From assembly GCF_001017435.1 (NCBI RefSeq), contig NZ_CP011371.1, forward strand, positions 4,216,001-4,280,000: a stretch of DNA of 64,000 nt, in the 5' to 3' direction. Shown one piece after another: positions 1 to 9,307 of the stretch (the first letter of the stretch is position 1; every line of letters begins with the position of its first letter). A program made the position numbers and the translations under genes. This stretch comes from Caldimonas brevitalea. Its GTDB lineage: Bacteria > Pseudomonadota > Gammaproteobacteria > Burkholderiales > Burkholderiaceae_C. A model generated the notes under the pieces. It made no database searches and was not told where the DNA came from. It saw only the letters and a program-made list of their open reading frames with translations.

Positions 1-660
1 GTCGAAGCTGCTGACCCATTGCGGGTGTGAGAAATGGACCGCGTGGTGACACAGGTCGCCGAGGAAGAGCGCGCAGTGGCCCCCGGATTCGATCAGCACG
101 CTGGTGTGACCCGGGGTGTGCCCGGGGGTGGGCAGCAAATGCACGCCGGGACTGATTTCGCACTCGCCGTCGAAGAAGGTGAGTTGTCCCGATCGGGCCA
201 GCGGGACGAGGTGCGTCTCGACCTCCGGGGTGGGCGCGACCTCGGTGAACCAATGCCAGTCGGCGCGGGCGAGGTGGTAGCGGGCGTGCGTGAAGGTCGG
301 GCGGCGACGGCCCGCGTGCAGCAGCGTGTGGCGCTGGATGTGGTCGCCGTGCGCGTGTGTCGTGACGACCTGGGTCACCTGTTCGGGCCGCAAGCCGGTG
401 CGCTCGAAATCGTCCAGCAGGTGGCCGGTGCAGCCGCCGTGGCGGTCGTCACCGTAGCCGGTGTCGATCACGATCAGCTCGTGCGCGGTCTTGACGAGGC
501 CATGGTTGTGGCCCACCGGGATCTTGCCTTCGGCATCGGTGTCGAGCCGGGCCTGCCACTGTGCCGCCGGCACGTTGGCAAAGAAGAAATGCGCGGGAAA
601 GCGCCATGTGCCGTCGTCCAGCACGAACAATGTGGTCGCACCGACCTCGATTTCTTCCAT
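1..660 (-). CDS. MBL-fold metal-dependent hydrolase (3' end cut by window edge)
   Basis: Reading leftwards, the frame stays open to base 1, so the C-terminus is missing. The visible 220 residues carry the metallo-beta-lactamase signature THAHGDH (HxHxDH), a preceding beta-strand ending IDTGYGD, and a later TPGHTPGH block that supplies the third metal-site histidine. This is the pattern of zinc-binding MBL-fold hydrolases such as lactonases and thioesterases; the substrate cannot be told. No signal peptide is seen, so a cytoplasmic enzyme is inferred. The start is placed at 660 because a GGAG lies 9 nt upstream; another in-frame ATG at 669 directly abuts that GGAG and is less likely. Confidence 0.85.
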   Translation of the reverse strand, partial: MEEIEVGATTLFVLDDGTWRFPAHFFFANVPAAQWQARLDTDAEGKIPVGHNHGLVKTAHELIVIDTGYGDDRHGGCTGHLLDDFERTGLRPEQVTQVVTTHAHGDHIQRHTLLHAGRRRPTFTHARYHLARADWHWFTEVAPTPEVETHLVPLARSGQLTFFDGECEISPGVHLLPTPGHTPGHTSVLIESGGHCALFLGDLCHHAVHFSHPQWVSSFD

Positions 661-786
661 CGCCGTCATCTCCGACCGTCATGATCGCAACTTCCGACGG
701 AGGGCGCCACGCACGGCAATGACCTGTTGCCAGCTTCTCAGCTCATCCGCGCGGCGTGACGTGGATTGAAGGTCGCGAGCTGCCCG

Positions 787-1380
787 TCACGCCGACTTGC
801 GACGGCGTGCCACCCCGGCGACTCCGGCAAGGCCGGCGAGAACCAGCGCCCACGTAGCCGGCTCGGGAACCGGCGGCAAATTCATCGTCAACGAGAAGTC
901 CGGGTTGCCGAAGGCAGTGCCGGTGACGGCCAGGCGATAGAAGCCGTCCTGGAACGTCGGCAAGGGCTGGTCGAGGGACGCGTGGCCACGGCCGTCCGTC
1001 ACACCATCGTCTTGGAACGAGAACAGCAGCGTCTCCGGCTGAGGAGGCCCACCCTGGAAATCGACCTTGTAGAGACCGATGTGGACATCCTCGAGGCGGG
1101 TGGCGTCCGCACTGTCCGTCGTGGCAGCCCAGTTTGCGGAACTCGTGATGCGCCCGACGTCGGCAGTGACGAGGAACTCGAAGGTCCACCGGATCGCTCC
1201 GACGATGGGGTCGACGGCCCCGCCCACCAGCTCCACCTCGTCACTGGGTGTCAGCGGCGTGCCGAGCCCGTAGTTCTCGATGTTGTGTGAATAGGGGAAG
1301 GTGTCGGCCGCGACAGGGGTTGAGGTGAGTACGCAAGCGAGGCCCAAGGAGGCGACCAGGTGATGCAGTTCGAGGCGCAT
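787..1380 (-). CDS. PEP-CTERM sorting-domain exported protein
   Basis: A 197-residue protein with a Sec signal peptide (about residues 1-25, hydrophobic core ending TPVAA) and a C-terminal VPEPATW motif followed by a transmembrane helix and an RRRKSA basic tail. That tripartite end is the PEP-CTERM signal, recognised by exosortase in exopolysaccharide-producing Gram-negatives. The middle contains an FQDGFYRLAVTG block of the FxDxY type found in many PEP-CTERM proteins; no enzymatic motif is visible. The start at 1380 has AGGAG 7 nt upstream; longer readings are unsupported. No exosortase gene lies in the window, so the sorting machinery must be elsewhere. The ligand or role of the mature protein is unknown. 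Confidence 0.85.
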   Translation of the reverse strand: MRLELHHLVASLGLACVLTSTPVAADTFPYSHNIENYGLGTPLTPSDEVELVGGAVDPIVGAIRWTFEFLVTADVGRITSSANWAATTDSADATRLEDVHIGLYKVDFQGGPPQPETLLFSFQDDGVTDGRGHASLDQPLPTFQDGFYRLAVTGTAFGNPDFSLTMNLPPVPEPATWALVLAGLAGVAGVARRRKSA

Positions 1381-1742
1381 GTCGATTCTCCTGCGGGCCA
1401 TGACGGTCGGGCTGCCACTTCGCGCTTGAAGCACGGCGCGCGCTGCCTCTGGGCCGCCCCCGCCGGGCCCGCTGCTCGGCTGGGGTCCGGAGGCGATGAC
1501 AGCAGCGGCGCGACGGTGTTGGTCTACCCTCGCGATGCTTGCATCGAACCGGCGTGCGGACCGCGGCACCGGCTCTTCACAGCCTGCCAAAGAAGTGGCC
1601 CTTCGTGGGGCCTAATTTACAGGTCCCCCCTCAGCCAGATGCCGTCAGTGCTAGCCCCGCTTGAAACTCCTGTTTCGGCGGCTATCGCGCGAACGTCTTG
1701 GGCGTCCCGGCCTCCGGCGCCTCTACCGCGTCGAGATGCAAC
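1381..1742. other. Intergenic region between two exported-protein genes
   Basis: About 360 bases without a supportable gene. It must carry the promoter of the PEP-CTERM gene, which reads leftwards from 1380. I see one weak hairpin (GGCCC at 1597-1601 pairing with GGGCC at 1608-1612) and an adjacent short AT-rich patch (TAATTTAC). I looked for a sigma-54 GG/GC element because PEP-CTERM genes can be RpoN-controlled, and found none with correct spacing. Confidence 0.4.
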
Positions 1743-2954
1743 TCAGCTGCCCGACCCCACCGACGGCATCGGCATGAACACGATCGAGCCGTCGTTCTGG
1801 ACGGCCAGCATGAGACCGACCGCCCGGCACTCGGTGTTCCACACGGTGTCGGTCGCGTACACGCACACCGACGGATCGTCGTCCGACTGCCCCATCGCGG
1901 CCAACTGCGGGTGCGCGAAATCGGCGGCGGCGGCGATGGCGCTCGCGAAGCTTTCCGTGCTCAGGCCGTCGAGGCTCGGGGCGGCAGCGGTGTCGTCGCC
2001 TGCCGTGCCATCGGTCTTCGCATCGACGACACCGATGATGCCGTCGGACACGATCGAGTAGACGAGCCGCCAGCCGGGCGTCCAGCCCGCGGTGGTGGCG
2101 TCGTAGGCAACCTGTACCCCGCCGCTCTCCAACGCGGTCGCATACGACATGTTGGACCTGAAGATCCACGCGGCGGCCCGCTGCGTGAAGGACGTGTATT
2201 GAGTGCTGACGAGGTTGTACATGTCGGTCGCGAGGGCCGGCGACATCGTGCCGGCGCCCTCGCTTAAGACGATGGCGTTGCGCGCCGCGAAGAACTCGAC
2301 GCCCGCGGCGCCGAGCGTGAACACCGTGGCCAGCACGCCGGCGACGTTCACGACGTCCTTGATCACGGTCGTGGCGCTGGTCTTGCCGCCCGAACCGAGG
2401 CTGATGTGGTCTTCGACCACGCCAGCATCGGTCTGGCTCATGCGGCTCAGGGTCCAGGCCGAGTCGGGCGGATCGCTGAGCACGTAGTGCCGACGGCTCA
2501 GCACGGTGCCCGACGCGTCGCGCAGCGTGACGTCGAAGCCGCGGCTCGAGGTGGCGTCCTTGCAGCCTTCCAACAAAGCCGCTTTGGTTTCGCCGCTGAA
2601 CAGCACCGTCGCCACCTTGCTGCCCGGCACCGCCGGAGCCAGCGTGTAGGAGGTGTTGTTCATGTCGTGCATCGGCACTGCCGAGAGGTCAGGCAGGCCC
2701 CACGCGGTCTGGTACTGCGTCAGGTAGGCCTGGTAGCTCGACGGCACCGTGCTGCTGCTGTAGTACTGCAGGTATTCGTTGATGCGCTGGTCGCTGACGG
2801 TGTCGTACCAGCAGTCGCTGTTGCCGGCGGGGAAGGACACCTCGACCGCGTAGGGCGACAGGTTGGCAACGTGCACGAGGACATCGGTGCCGGCACTTGC
2901 GTTCCAGCTGAAGGCGGCCGTGGTCAGCAGGGTGACGATTTTCTTGAGGGTCAT
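1743..2954 (-). CDS. Exported protein of unknown function
   Basis: A 403-residue protein with a short Sec signal peptide (MTLKK then a hydrophobic run ending NASAG, cut near residue 20). I do not recognise the family. The mature part has an N-terminal beta-rich segment with tryptophan/tyrosine-rich patches, a central hydrophobic helix-like stretch (VVNVAGVLATVFTLGAAG, about residues 200-220) and a low-complexity Ala/Asp region near the C-terminus. ATG 2954 is preferred (a GAG lies 8 nt upstream); a GTG at 2963 is possible. It starts only 13 nt after the stop of the upstream lipoprotein gene, so the two are almost certainly co-transcribed and may act together in the envelope. Confidence 0.75.
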   Translation of the reverse strand: MTLKKIVTLLTTAAFSWNASAGTDVLVHVANLSPYAVEVSFPAGNSDCWYDTVSDQRINEYLQYYSSSTVPSSYQAYLTQYQTAWGLPDLSAVPMHDMNNTSYTLAPAVPGSKVATVLFSGETKAALLEGCKDATSSRGFDVTLRDASGTVLSRRHYVLSDPPDSAWTLSRMSQTDAGVVEDHISLGSGGKTSATTVIKDVVNVAGVLATVFTLGAAGVEFFAARNAIVLSEGAGTMSPALATDMYNLVSTQYTSFTQRAAAWIFRSNMSYATALESGGVQVAYDATTAGWTPGWRLVYSIVSDGIIGVVDAKTDGTAGDDTAAAPSLDGLSTESFASAIAAAADFAHPQLAAMGQSDDDPSVCVYATDTVWNTECRAVGLMLAVQNDGSIVFMPMPSVGSGS

Positions 2955-2967
2955 GGCAGGCACTCGG

Positions 2968-3933
2968 TCAGAAGGACAGCGGCACGAACGTCAGGCCGTT
3001 GGGGTGGCGCAAGGCGGCGCCGGCCTGGAACGACCGGCAGGAGGTCAAGGCACCGTCGGAGCCCAGCGCGCAGGCGGCGATGGTGTCGTTCCTGAAGTTC
3101 GTCACATAGGCCACCGCACCGTTGACGCTGATGTCGGTCGGGCCTTTGAACTGCGGGCTGCGCGTCGTGCGGCAGGCCGCCAAGGCGCCGGCGCCGCCGA
3201 TGAGGCACCCCGCCACCGAGTCGTCGTTTGCATTGGTGACGAACAGCCAGCCGCCGTGGACCGTGAGGCCGACCGGGCCGTTGAAGGCGCCGCCACCCGA
3301 TTGCTCGGTGCAGTTCGACAGGCTGGTGCCGGAGGTCGAGCACACCGTCACGCTGTTGGCCGACCGGTTGGCGACAAAGACGTGCTGGCCGCTGACATCG
3401 ATACCGACGGGCCGCTTGAGCGTGCCGCCGGCGCTGTCGGCGCGGCAGGCCGTGGGCTTGCCCGCGACGTCGAGCGAGCAGACCGACAGCGTGTCGTTCT
3501 CATTCGTGACATACAAGGTCGAGCGGGCCGACGCCATGCCCATGGGCACCTTGAAGCTGCCGTCGCCTTGCGATGCGGTGCAATCGGCCACAGTCCCCGT
3601 CGCCGTGAGCCGGCAGGCGGTCACAGTGTTGGCCTGCAGGCCGCTGACGTAGACGTGGGTGCCCGCGACATGGAAATTTCCGGCGCCGCGGAAGGCCGTC
3701 TGCTTCTGCACCGTGCACGACGTCAGCGCGCCCTCGGCATCGACCTGGCAGAGCGTGGCGGTGTGGTTGCTGTTGGAGATGGCAAGCACCCCCTGGCGCG
3801 TGGTCTGCGACACGGCGTCGTCGTCGCCATCGCCACTGCCGCAAGCGGCCAGCAGCAGGCCCAAGCAGGCGACAAACCAGCGGGGGTGCCTGCGCGGGAA
3901 GAAGGGACTCGGTTGCGTATGGAAGTCGGTCAT
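2968..3933 (-). CDS. Six-repeat beta-propeller-like lipoprotein with paired cysteines
   Basis: A 321-residue predicted lipoprotein: basic n-region (RRHPR), hydrophobic core and lipobox LLAAC, followed by an Asp-rich tether (CGSGDGDDD). The rest consists of six repeats of about 45 residues, each with a pattern like GPVGIDVSGQHVFVANRSAN followed by C-x10-C (x9 in the fourth). This resembles NHL/YncE-type six-bladed propellers, which are binding or scaffold modules; the twelve regularly spaced cysteines are unusual. No enzyme signature is seen. The start at 3933 gives the best lipoprotein signal but has no clear ribosome site; ATG 3975 is the alternative. It is the first gene of a two-gene unit with the unknown exported protein. 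Confidence 0.75.
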   Translation of the reverse strand: MTDFHTQPSPFFPRRHPRWFVACLGLLLAACGSGDGDDDAVSQTTRQGVLAISNSNHTATLCQVDAEGALTSCTVQKQTAFRGAGNFHVAGTHVYVSGLQANTVTACRLTATGTVADCTASQGDGSFKVPMGMASARSTLYVTNENDTLSVCSLDVAGKPTACRADSAGGTLKRPVGIDVSGQHVFVANRSANSVTVCSTSGTSLSNCTEQSGGGAFNGPVGLTVHGGWLFVTNANDDSVAGCLIGGAGALAACRTTRSPQFKGPTDISVNGAVAYVTNFRNDTIAACALGSDGALTSCRSFQAGAALRHPNGLTFVPLSF

Positions 3934-4238
3934 CGTCGTGCTGGAGGTGGCGGTCGGCAAGGTTCGCGGCGCCATCGCGGCGCCGCCCTCGTGTTTCGGC
4001 TCCCGGTGGCCGACCTTGACCGCCCCGGGACGTGGAAACGTTCGGGTTTCGTGAATTCGGGGCGATTCCTGCCGGGGAAGACGCCACGCACGGAGGCTTC
4101 GGCGCGCGGCTTGGGGAGAGCGGCATACCCGCGTCAGGGCATCGAGGCGCCCGACCGCATCGAAGCGGCGCACCCTCCCGGCTTGCGAGCGCGAGCCGAC
4201 CGTAGAGGCCGGCGACGCGGCGCCGAGGTCGGGGCGGC
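3934..4238. other. Intergenic leader region
   Basis: About 305 bases between the CoA-transferase stop and the lipoprotein start, both on the minus strand. It holds a small perfect hairpin (GGCGCC, loop ATCGC, GGCGCC, 3968-3984) that overlaps the alternative lipoprotein start at 3975. I see no terminator with a T-run for the CoA-transferase gene and no additional gene. Confidence 0.35.
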
Positions 4239-5771
4239 TCATCCCTTCAGCATGTGCCCTGCTTGCTCGTAGCGCTCATGCCACGACAGCGCCTCGCCGA
4301 GCGAGTGCGGTGTGTGCATGCCGCCGCGACCGGCCCGGGCAGCCGCCTCGGCGCGCTCTACATAGTCGAGCAGGGCATCCCGATAGCTGGGGTGGGCGCA
4401 GCGTTCGATCAACAAGCGCGCACGCCGCCGCGGTGCGAGCCCCCGCAGGTCGGCCAGCCCTTGTTCGGTGACAACGACCTGCACGTCGTGCTCGGTGTGG
4501 TCGACGTGGCTGGCCATCGGCACGATGCAGGAGATGGCACCGTCCTTCGCCGTCGAGCCGGTCATGAAGATCGACAGATAGGCGTTGCGGGCGAAGTCGC
4601 CCGAGCCGCCGATGCCGTTCATGATCCGTGTCCCCATCACATGGGTCGAGTTGACGTGTCCGTAGAGGTCGGTCTCGATCATGCCGTTCATGGCAATCAC
4701 CCCCAGCCGGCGGATCACCTCGGGGTGGTTGGAGATTTCCTGCGGCCGCAGCACGACACGGTCACGGTAGTGGGCCAGGTTGGCGATGAAATCCTCGGTG
4801 CCCGCCGGGCTGAGCGACAAGGCCGTGGCTGACGCGAAGCGCAGCTTGCCCGACTTCAGCATCTCCAGCATGCCGTCCTGCAGCACTTCGGTGTACGCCG
4901 CCAACCCCTCATAGGGCCCCTGGTTGAGGCCTGACAACACGGCGTTGGCGGTGTTGCCGACACCCGATTGCAGCGGCAGCAGGTTGGCCGGCAAGCGACC
5001 GCGCCGCACTTCGTGGTCGAAGAACTCGAGGATGTGCTCGGCGATGCGCCGCGACACCTCGTCGGGCGGCGCAAAGGCCGAATTGCGGTCGGGTGAACAG
5101 GTCTCGACCACCGCCACCACCTTGTCGGGGTCGACACGCAGGTAGGGCTCGCCGATCCGGTCCCCCGCGTCCAGCAGCGGGATCGGCTTGCGATGCGGCG
5201 GCAGTCGCGTGCCGTAGTAGACGTCGTGCATGCCGTCGAGCCCCTCGGGATGCCAGCTGTTGACCTCGAGGATGATCTTGTCGGCCTGATCCAGCCAGGT
5301 CTTGTTGTTGCCGATCGACGAGGAGGGAATCAACCGGCCGTCCTCGCGGATGCCGGCCACCTCGACCACCGCGGCATGAAGCTTGCCGAAGAAACCGAAC
5401 CAGACGAACTGGGCCACGTGCGAAAGGTGGAGGTCGAGATACTCCATCTCACCCGCGTTGATGCGCGCCCGGCAGGCGGGATCGGACTGGTAGGGCATGC
5501 GCAGCTGCATGCCCCCGACCCGTGCCAGCGCACCGTCGAGCTCGGGCGCGGTGGACGCGCCGGTCCACACGCCGATCCGGAAGGTCTCACCCGCCTGCGT
5601 CGCCTGCTCGATCTGGCGCGCCAGCGCCAGCGGCACGGCCTTGGGATAACCGGCGCCGGTGAAGCCGCTCATGCCGACGTTGTCGCCGTGACGGATCAAT
5701 GCCGCGGCCTCGTCGGCGGACATGATTTTTCGACGCAGACCGGGGTGAAGGATGCGGGAAGGAGAAGACAC
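4239..5771 (-). CDS. Acetyl-CoA hydrolase/transferase family protein (succinate:acetate CoA-transferase type)
   Basis: A 510-residue protein of the class I CoA-transferase/acetyl-CoA hydrolase family. Family blocks visible are VGMSGFTGAGYPK near the N-terminus, GVGNTANAVLSGL, the YTEVLQD block whose Glu295 matches the family nucleophile that carries CoA, and GGSGDFARNAYLS. Homologues move CoA between succinyl-CoA and acetate or hydrolyse acetyl-CoA, linking acetate to the TCA cycle in the cytoplasm; which acyl acceptor is used here is inference. The start is a GTG at 5771, because GGAG sits 7 nt upstream and because homologues include the RILHPGLRRKIMSADEAA segment. Longer frames lack a ribosome site. 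It stands alone between two long spacers. Confidence 0.9.
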   Translation of the reverse strand: MSSPSRILHPGLRRKIMSADEAAALIRHGDNVGMSGFTGAGYPKAVPLALARQIEQATQAGETFRIGVWTGASTAPELDGALARVGGMQLRMPYQSDPACRARINAGEMEYLDLHLSHVAQFVWFGFFGKLHAAVVEVAGIREDGRLIPSSSIGNNKTWLDQADKIILEVNSWHPEGLDGMHDVYYGTRLPPHRKPIPLLDAGDRIGEPYLRVDPDKVVAVVETCSPDRNSAFAPPDEVSRRIAEHILEFFDHEVRRGRLPANLLPLQSGVGNTANAVLSGLNQGPYEGLAAYTEVLQDGMLEMLKSGKLRFASATALSLSPAGTEDFIANLAHYRDRVVLRPQEISNHPEVIRRLGVIAMNGMIETDLYGHVNSTHVMGTRIMNGIGGSGDFARNAYLSIFMTGSTAKDGAISCIVPMASHVDHTEHDVQVVVTEQGLADLRGLAPRRRARLLIERCAHPSYRDALLDYVERAEAAARAGRGGMHTPHSLGEALSWHERYEQAGHMLKG

Positions 5772-6045
5772 TGCAAATCTCCGTTTGGGGGAATCGACGG
5801 CTAGGGCGCCGTGTCGGGAACACCCGTTTCGGGCAGGGGTGGCCGTGCGTGCCAGCGGCGCCGCCGGAATCTGATGATGTTCGACAAGTCGTGCCGATGC
5901 GATGGAGTAGCGGGCACGGGTCACCGTGGTGGGCCGATGGGGGCCGCGAGTCGAACGAACAGTCGTAAGAATGCCGCATTTGCGGTGTCCATCGGGCCAA
6001 TCTGGTTTTGCGTGGGGGCCGCTCAAGAGCGCGTCGGTGCAAGGT

Positions 6046-9000
6046 TCACCGGAAATCGCGGCTGTCGGTTTGCAGCTGGCCGAGCCACGGCGTCAGATCC
6101 TCCAGATAGTGCGCCACCAGGTGCCGTACCTCCCCGTCACGCTGCCAGACGCCATAGACCGCCAGCAGCCGCGAGTGCAGCAACTGTTTGCGCTGACTGT
6201 CGCGCAGCGAACGCCAGACGATCACGTTGACCTGTCCCGTCTCGTCTTCCAGCGTCACGAAGATCACGCCGTTGGCCGTGCTGGGCTGCTGGCGCATCGT
6301 GACGATGCCGCAGGCGCGGGCAAGCCGGCCGTTCGGGGTGTCGCGCAGCTCCTCCGCCGTCGACAGTCGCTTCTCGCGCAGTCTGGGTCGCAGCAGCGCG
6401 AGCGGGTGGCTGCGCAGCGTGAGCCCGAGCGAGGCGTAGTCGAACACCACCTCTTCGCCTTCCGGCGCCGCCGGCAGTTCCAGCACCTCTTCGTCGAACG
6501 GCGCCTCCTCCAGCAGTTCGGGCACGGCCGTCAAGGCGGTCGCGTCCCATACCTGCTGCCGCCGGTGGCCTGACAGACTCAGGAGGGCGTCGGCGCCTGC
6601 CAGCAAGCGCATCTCGTGCACATCGACCCGGGCCCGCCGCGCCAGGTCTTCCGCGCTGTCGAACGGTCGCTCGTGCCGCGCGGCCACGATACGGCGCGCC
6701 GTCTCGAGCTTCAGCCCCCGCATCAGCTGCAACCCGATGCGCACCGCCGGCTCGTGCGGCAGGTCTTCGAGCGTCGACTCGACCTCGCTGTACATCACGT
6801 CGGGCGGCCGCACTTCGACACCATGGCGGCGCGCGTCCTGCACCAGCTGGCTGGGCGCGTAGAAGCCCATCGGCTGCGAGTTGAGCAACGCCGCCAGAAA
6901 GGCGGCGGGCTCATGCCGCTTGATCCAGCAGCTGGCGTAGACGAGCAGCGCGAACGACGCGGCGTGGCTCTCGGGGAAGCCGTATTCGGCGAACCCCTGG
7001 ATCTGGGCGAAGATCTGCTCGGCGAACGTGTGGTCGTAGCCGCGTTCGGTCATGCCCTGGATGATCTTGTCGTAGAAGCGCTGCACGCCGCCCTTGCGCT
7101 TCCAGGCTGCCATCGCGCGGCGCAGCTGGTCGGCCTCGCCGGCGGTGAAGCCGGCGGCATCCTGCGCGATCTGCATCACCTGCTCCTGGAAGATCGGCAC
7201 GCCCAGCGTGCGGCCGAGTGCCCGCTCGAGGCCGGGCGGACAGGAGGCCTCCTCCAAGCCTTGCCGGCGCCGCAGGTACGGATGCACCATGCCGCCCTGT
7301 ATAGGGCCGGGCCGCACCAGTGCCACCTCGATCACCAGATCGTAGAAGCGCTCGGGTTTCATGCGGGGCAGCATCGCCATCTGGGCCCGGCTTTCGATCT
7401 GGAACACGCCCACCGTGTCGGCCTGCTGGATCATCCGGTAGGTCTCGGCATCTTCGGGCGGCACGTCCTGCAGCTCGAACACGTGGCCGCGGCGCTCGCC
7501 GATAAAGTCGAGCGCACGCTGGATCGCACTCAACATGCCGAGCGCGAGCACGTCGACCTTGAGCAAGCCCATCGCATCCAGGTCGTCCTTGTCCCACTGG
7601 ATCACGGTGCGCTCGGGCATCGCCGCGTTCTCGACCGGCACCATGCGGCTGAGCTGGCCTTGCGCGATCACGAAGCCGCCGACGTGCTGGCTCAGGTGGC
7701 GCGGAAAACCGATGATCTGCTCGAGCAGCGCCAGCAGCTGGCGCGTGGCCAGGTCGTCCAGGTCCAACCCGCATTCCTGCAGGCGCTCGGGGATGGCGCG
7801 GCGGCCGTCCCACCACTGGTGGTGCTTGGCGAGGCGGTCGACCGTCTCCAGATCGAAACCCAGCGCCTTGCCGACATCGCGGATCGCGCTCTTCGGTCGA
7901 TAGCTGCTGACCACCGCGGTCAGGCCGGCACGGTCACGGCCGTATTTCTCGTAGATGTACTGGATCACCTCCTCGCGACGCTGGTGCTCGAAGTCGACGT
8001 CGATGTCGGGCGGCTCGTTGCGCTCGCGGCTGATGAAACGCTCGAACAGCATCGAGCTGCGCGCGGGGTCGACCGAGGTGATGCCGAGGCAGTAGGCCAC
8101 CGCCGAATTGGCGGCCGAGCCACGGCCTTGGCACAGGATGTGGCGTGAGCGGGCAAAGGCCACCAGGTCGTAGACCGTCAGAAAGTAGGCTTCGTACTGC
8201 AGCTCGGCGATCAGCGCCAGCTCGTTCTCGATCAGCTCGCTGACCTTCTGCGGCACGGCGCCCTGGTAGCGCCGCCCGGCGCCCTCGTAGGTCAGCCGCC
8301 GCAAATAGCCGGCCGGCGTCTCGCCCGGGGGCACGATCTCCTGCGGGTACTCGTACTTCAGTTCATCCAGCGAGAAGGTGCAGCGCTCGGCCACCTTGAC
8401 CGTCTCGTCCAGCAGGTCGGCCGGGTAGATCTGCGCCAGCCGCAAGCGCGAACGCAGATGCCGCTCGGCATTGGGCTGCAGCTCAAAGCCGCATTCGGTG
8501 AGCGGCTTGCCGACGCGGATGGCGGTCAGCGTGTCCTGCAGCGGCTTGCGCGAGCGCACGTGCATGTGGACGTCACCCGCGGCGACCAGGCGCAGGCCCG
8601 TGAGCCGTGACACCTCGCGCGCCTTGTGCAGCCACGCCGTATCGTCGAGGCCGTGCAGCAGTTCCACCGCCAGCCAGGCGCGCAGCTCGAAGTGGTGGGC
8701 GAACCAGCGTGCCTGGGTGTAGACCGTGTCGAACGAGGCGCCACGGCCGGGGACGTAGAGCACCACACAGTCGGCCAGTTCGTCGGCGCGCAGATCGTTC
8801 AAATGCGGGCGCTGATAGTCGCCCTTCTCCGCCGTGCGGCGCAGCCGCGTGATGAAGGCGCTCAGGTTGCCGTACCCCTGCCGGTTGCACGCCAGCACCA
8901 CCAGCTTGAACGGCACGCTGCTGGCCTGGATCTCGAACTCGGCACCCACCAGCAGCTTCAGGCCCGCGTCCTTGGCCTCCAGGTGGGCGCGCACGATACC

Positions 9001-9150
9001 GGCCAATGAACATTCATCGGTGATCGCCAAGGCGCTGTAGCCCAGCGCCTTGGCACGCTCGACCAGCTGCTCGGCATGCGACGCGCCGCGCAGGAAGGTG
9101 AAGTTCGAGAGACAGTGCAGCTCGGCATATGCCGGCAAGAGGCCCGACAT
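6046..9150 (-). CDS. dnaE2: Error-prone DNA polymerase DnaE2/ImuC
   Basis: A 1034-residue alpha-type C-family DNA polymerase. The N-terminus (AELHCLSNFTFLRGASH) is the PHP domain typical of DnaE2; the polymerase active-site block PDIDVDFEHQRREEVI is intact; helix-hairpin-helix and OB-fold regions follow (OB near VIFVTLEDETGQVNVIVW). DnaE2 lacks the long C-terminal tail of replicative DnaE, and the length matches DnaE2. With ImuA and ImuB it performs SOS-induced translesion synthesis at lesions and drives damage-induced mutation. MSGLLP at 9150 is the homologous start, though no strong ribosome site is present; ATG 9168 is possible. Unusually, 157 bp and a nuclease gene separate it from imuB instead of the usual tight junction. 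Confidence 0.95.
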   Translation of the reverse strand: MSGLLPAYAELHCLSNFTFLRGASHAEQLVERAKALGYSALAITDECSLAGIVRAHLEAKDAGLKLLVGAEFEIQASSVPFKLVVLACNRQGYGNLSAFITRLRRTAEKGDYQRPHLNDLRADELADCVVLYVPGRGASFDTVYTQARWFAHHFELRAWLAVELLHGLDDTAWLHKAREVSRLTGLRLVAAGDVHMHVRSRKPLQDTLTAIRVGKPLTECGFELQPNAERHLRSRLRLAQIYPADLLDETVKVAERCTFSLDELKYEYPQEIVPPGETPAGYLRRLTYEGAGRRYQGAVPQKVSELIENELALIAELQYEAYFLTVYDLVAFARSRHILCQGRGSAANSAVAYCLGITSVDPARSSMLFERFISRERNEPPDIDVDFEHQRREEVIQYIYEKYGRDRAGLTAVVSSYRPKSAIRDVGKALGFDLETVDRLAKHHQWWDGRRAIPERLQECGLDLDDLATRQLLALLEQIIGFPRHLSQHVGGFVIAQGQLSRMVPVENAAMPERTVIQWDKDDLDAMGLLKVDVLALGMLSAIQRALDFIGERRGHVFELQDVPPEDAETYRMIQQADTVGVFQIESRAQMAMLPRMKPERFYDLVIEVALVRPGPIQGGMVHPYLRRRQGLEEASCPPGLERALGRTLGVPIFQEQVMQIAQDAAGFTAGEADQLRRAMAAWKRKGGVQRFYDKIIQGMTERGYDHTFAEQIFAQIQGFAEYGFPESHAASFALLVYASCWIKRHEPAAFLAALLNSQPMGFYAPSQLVQDARRHGVEVRPPDVMYSEVESTLEDLPHEPAVRIGLQLMRGLKLETARRIVAARHERPFDSAEDLARRARVDVHEMRLLAGADALLSLSGHRRQQVWDATALTAVPELLEEAPFDEEVLELPAAPEGEEVVFDYASLGLTLRSHPLALLRPRLREKRLSTAEELRDTPNGRLARACGIVTMRQQPSTANGVIFVTLEDETGQVNVIVWRSLRDSQRKQLLHSRLLAVYGVWQRDGEVRHLVAHYLEDLTPWLGQLQTDSRDFR

Positions 9151-9307
9151 ACTGCTGTCACGAACCATCAAATTCGTGAGCCCAAGGATCAAGTTTGTGG
9201 CTGGTGCGTGCCAAGTGGGCCCCGACGGCGGCCGCCCGGGCTCGGGTTCCCCAATGTTGATGAACGCTCACGCTCTTCAGCCAATCACGACAACACGGCA
9301 TACAACG

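Noticed and set aside
1381..1742. Sigma-54 promoter for the PEP-CTERM gene.
   Set aside because: A TGGCAG resembling the -24 element is present but no GC dinucleotide follows at the required distance.
9148..9307. Mobile element ends around the inserted nuclease gene.
   Set aside because: I could not find terminal inverted repeats or a target duplication on either side.
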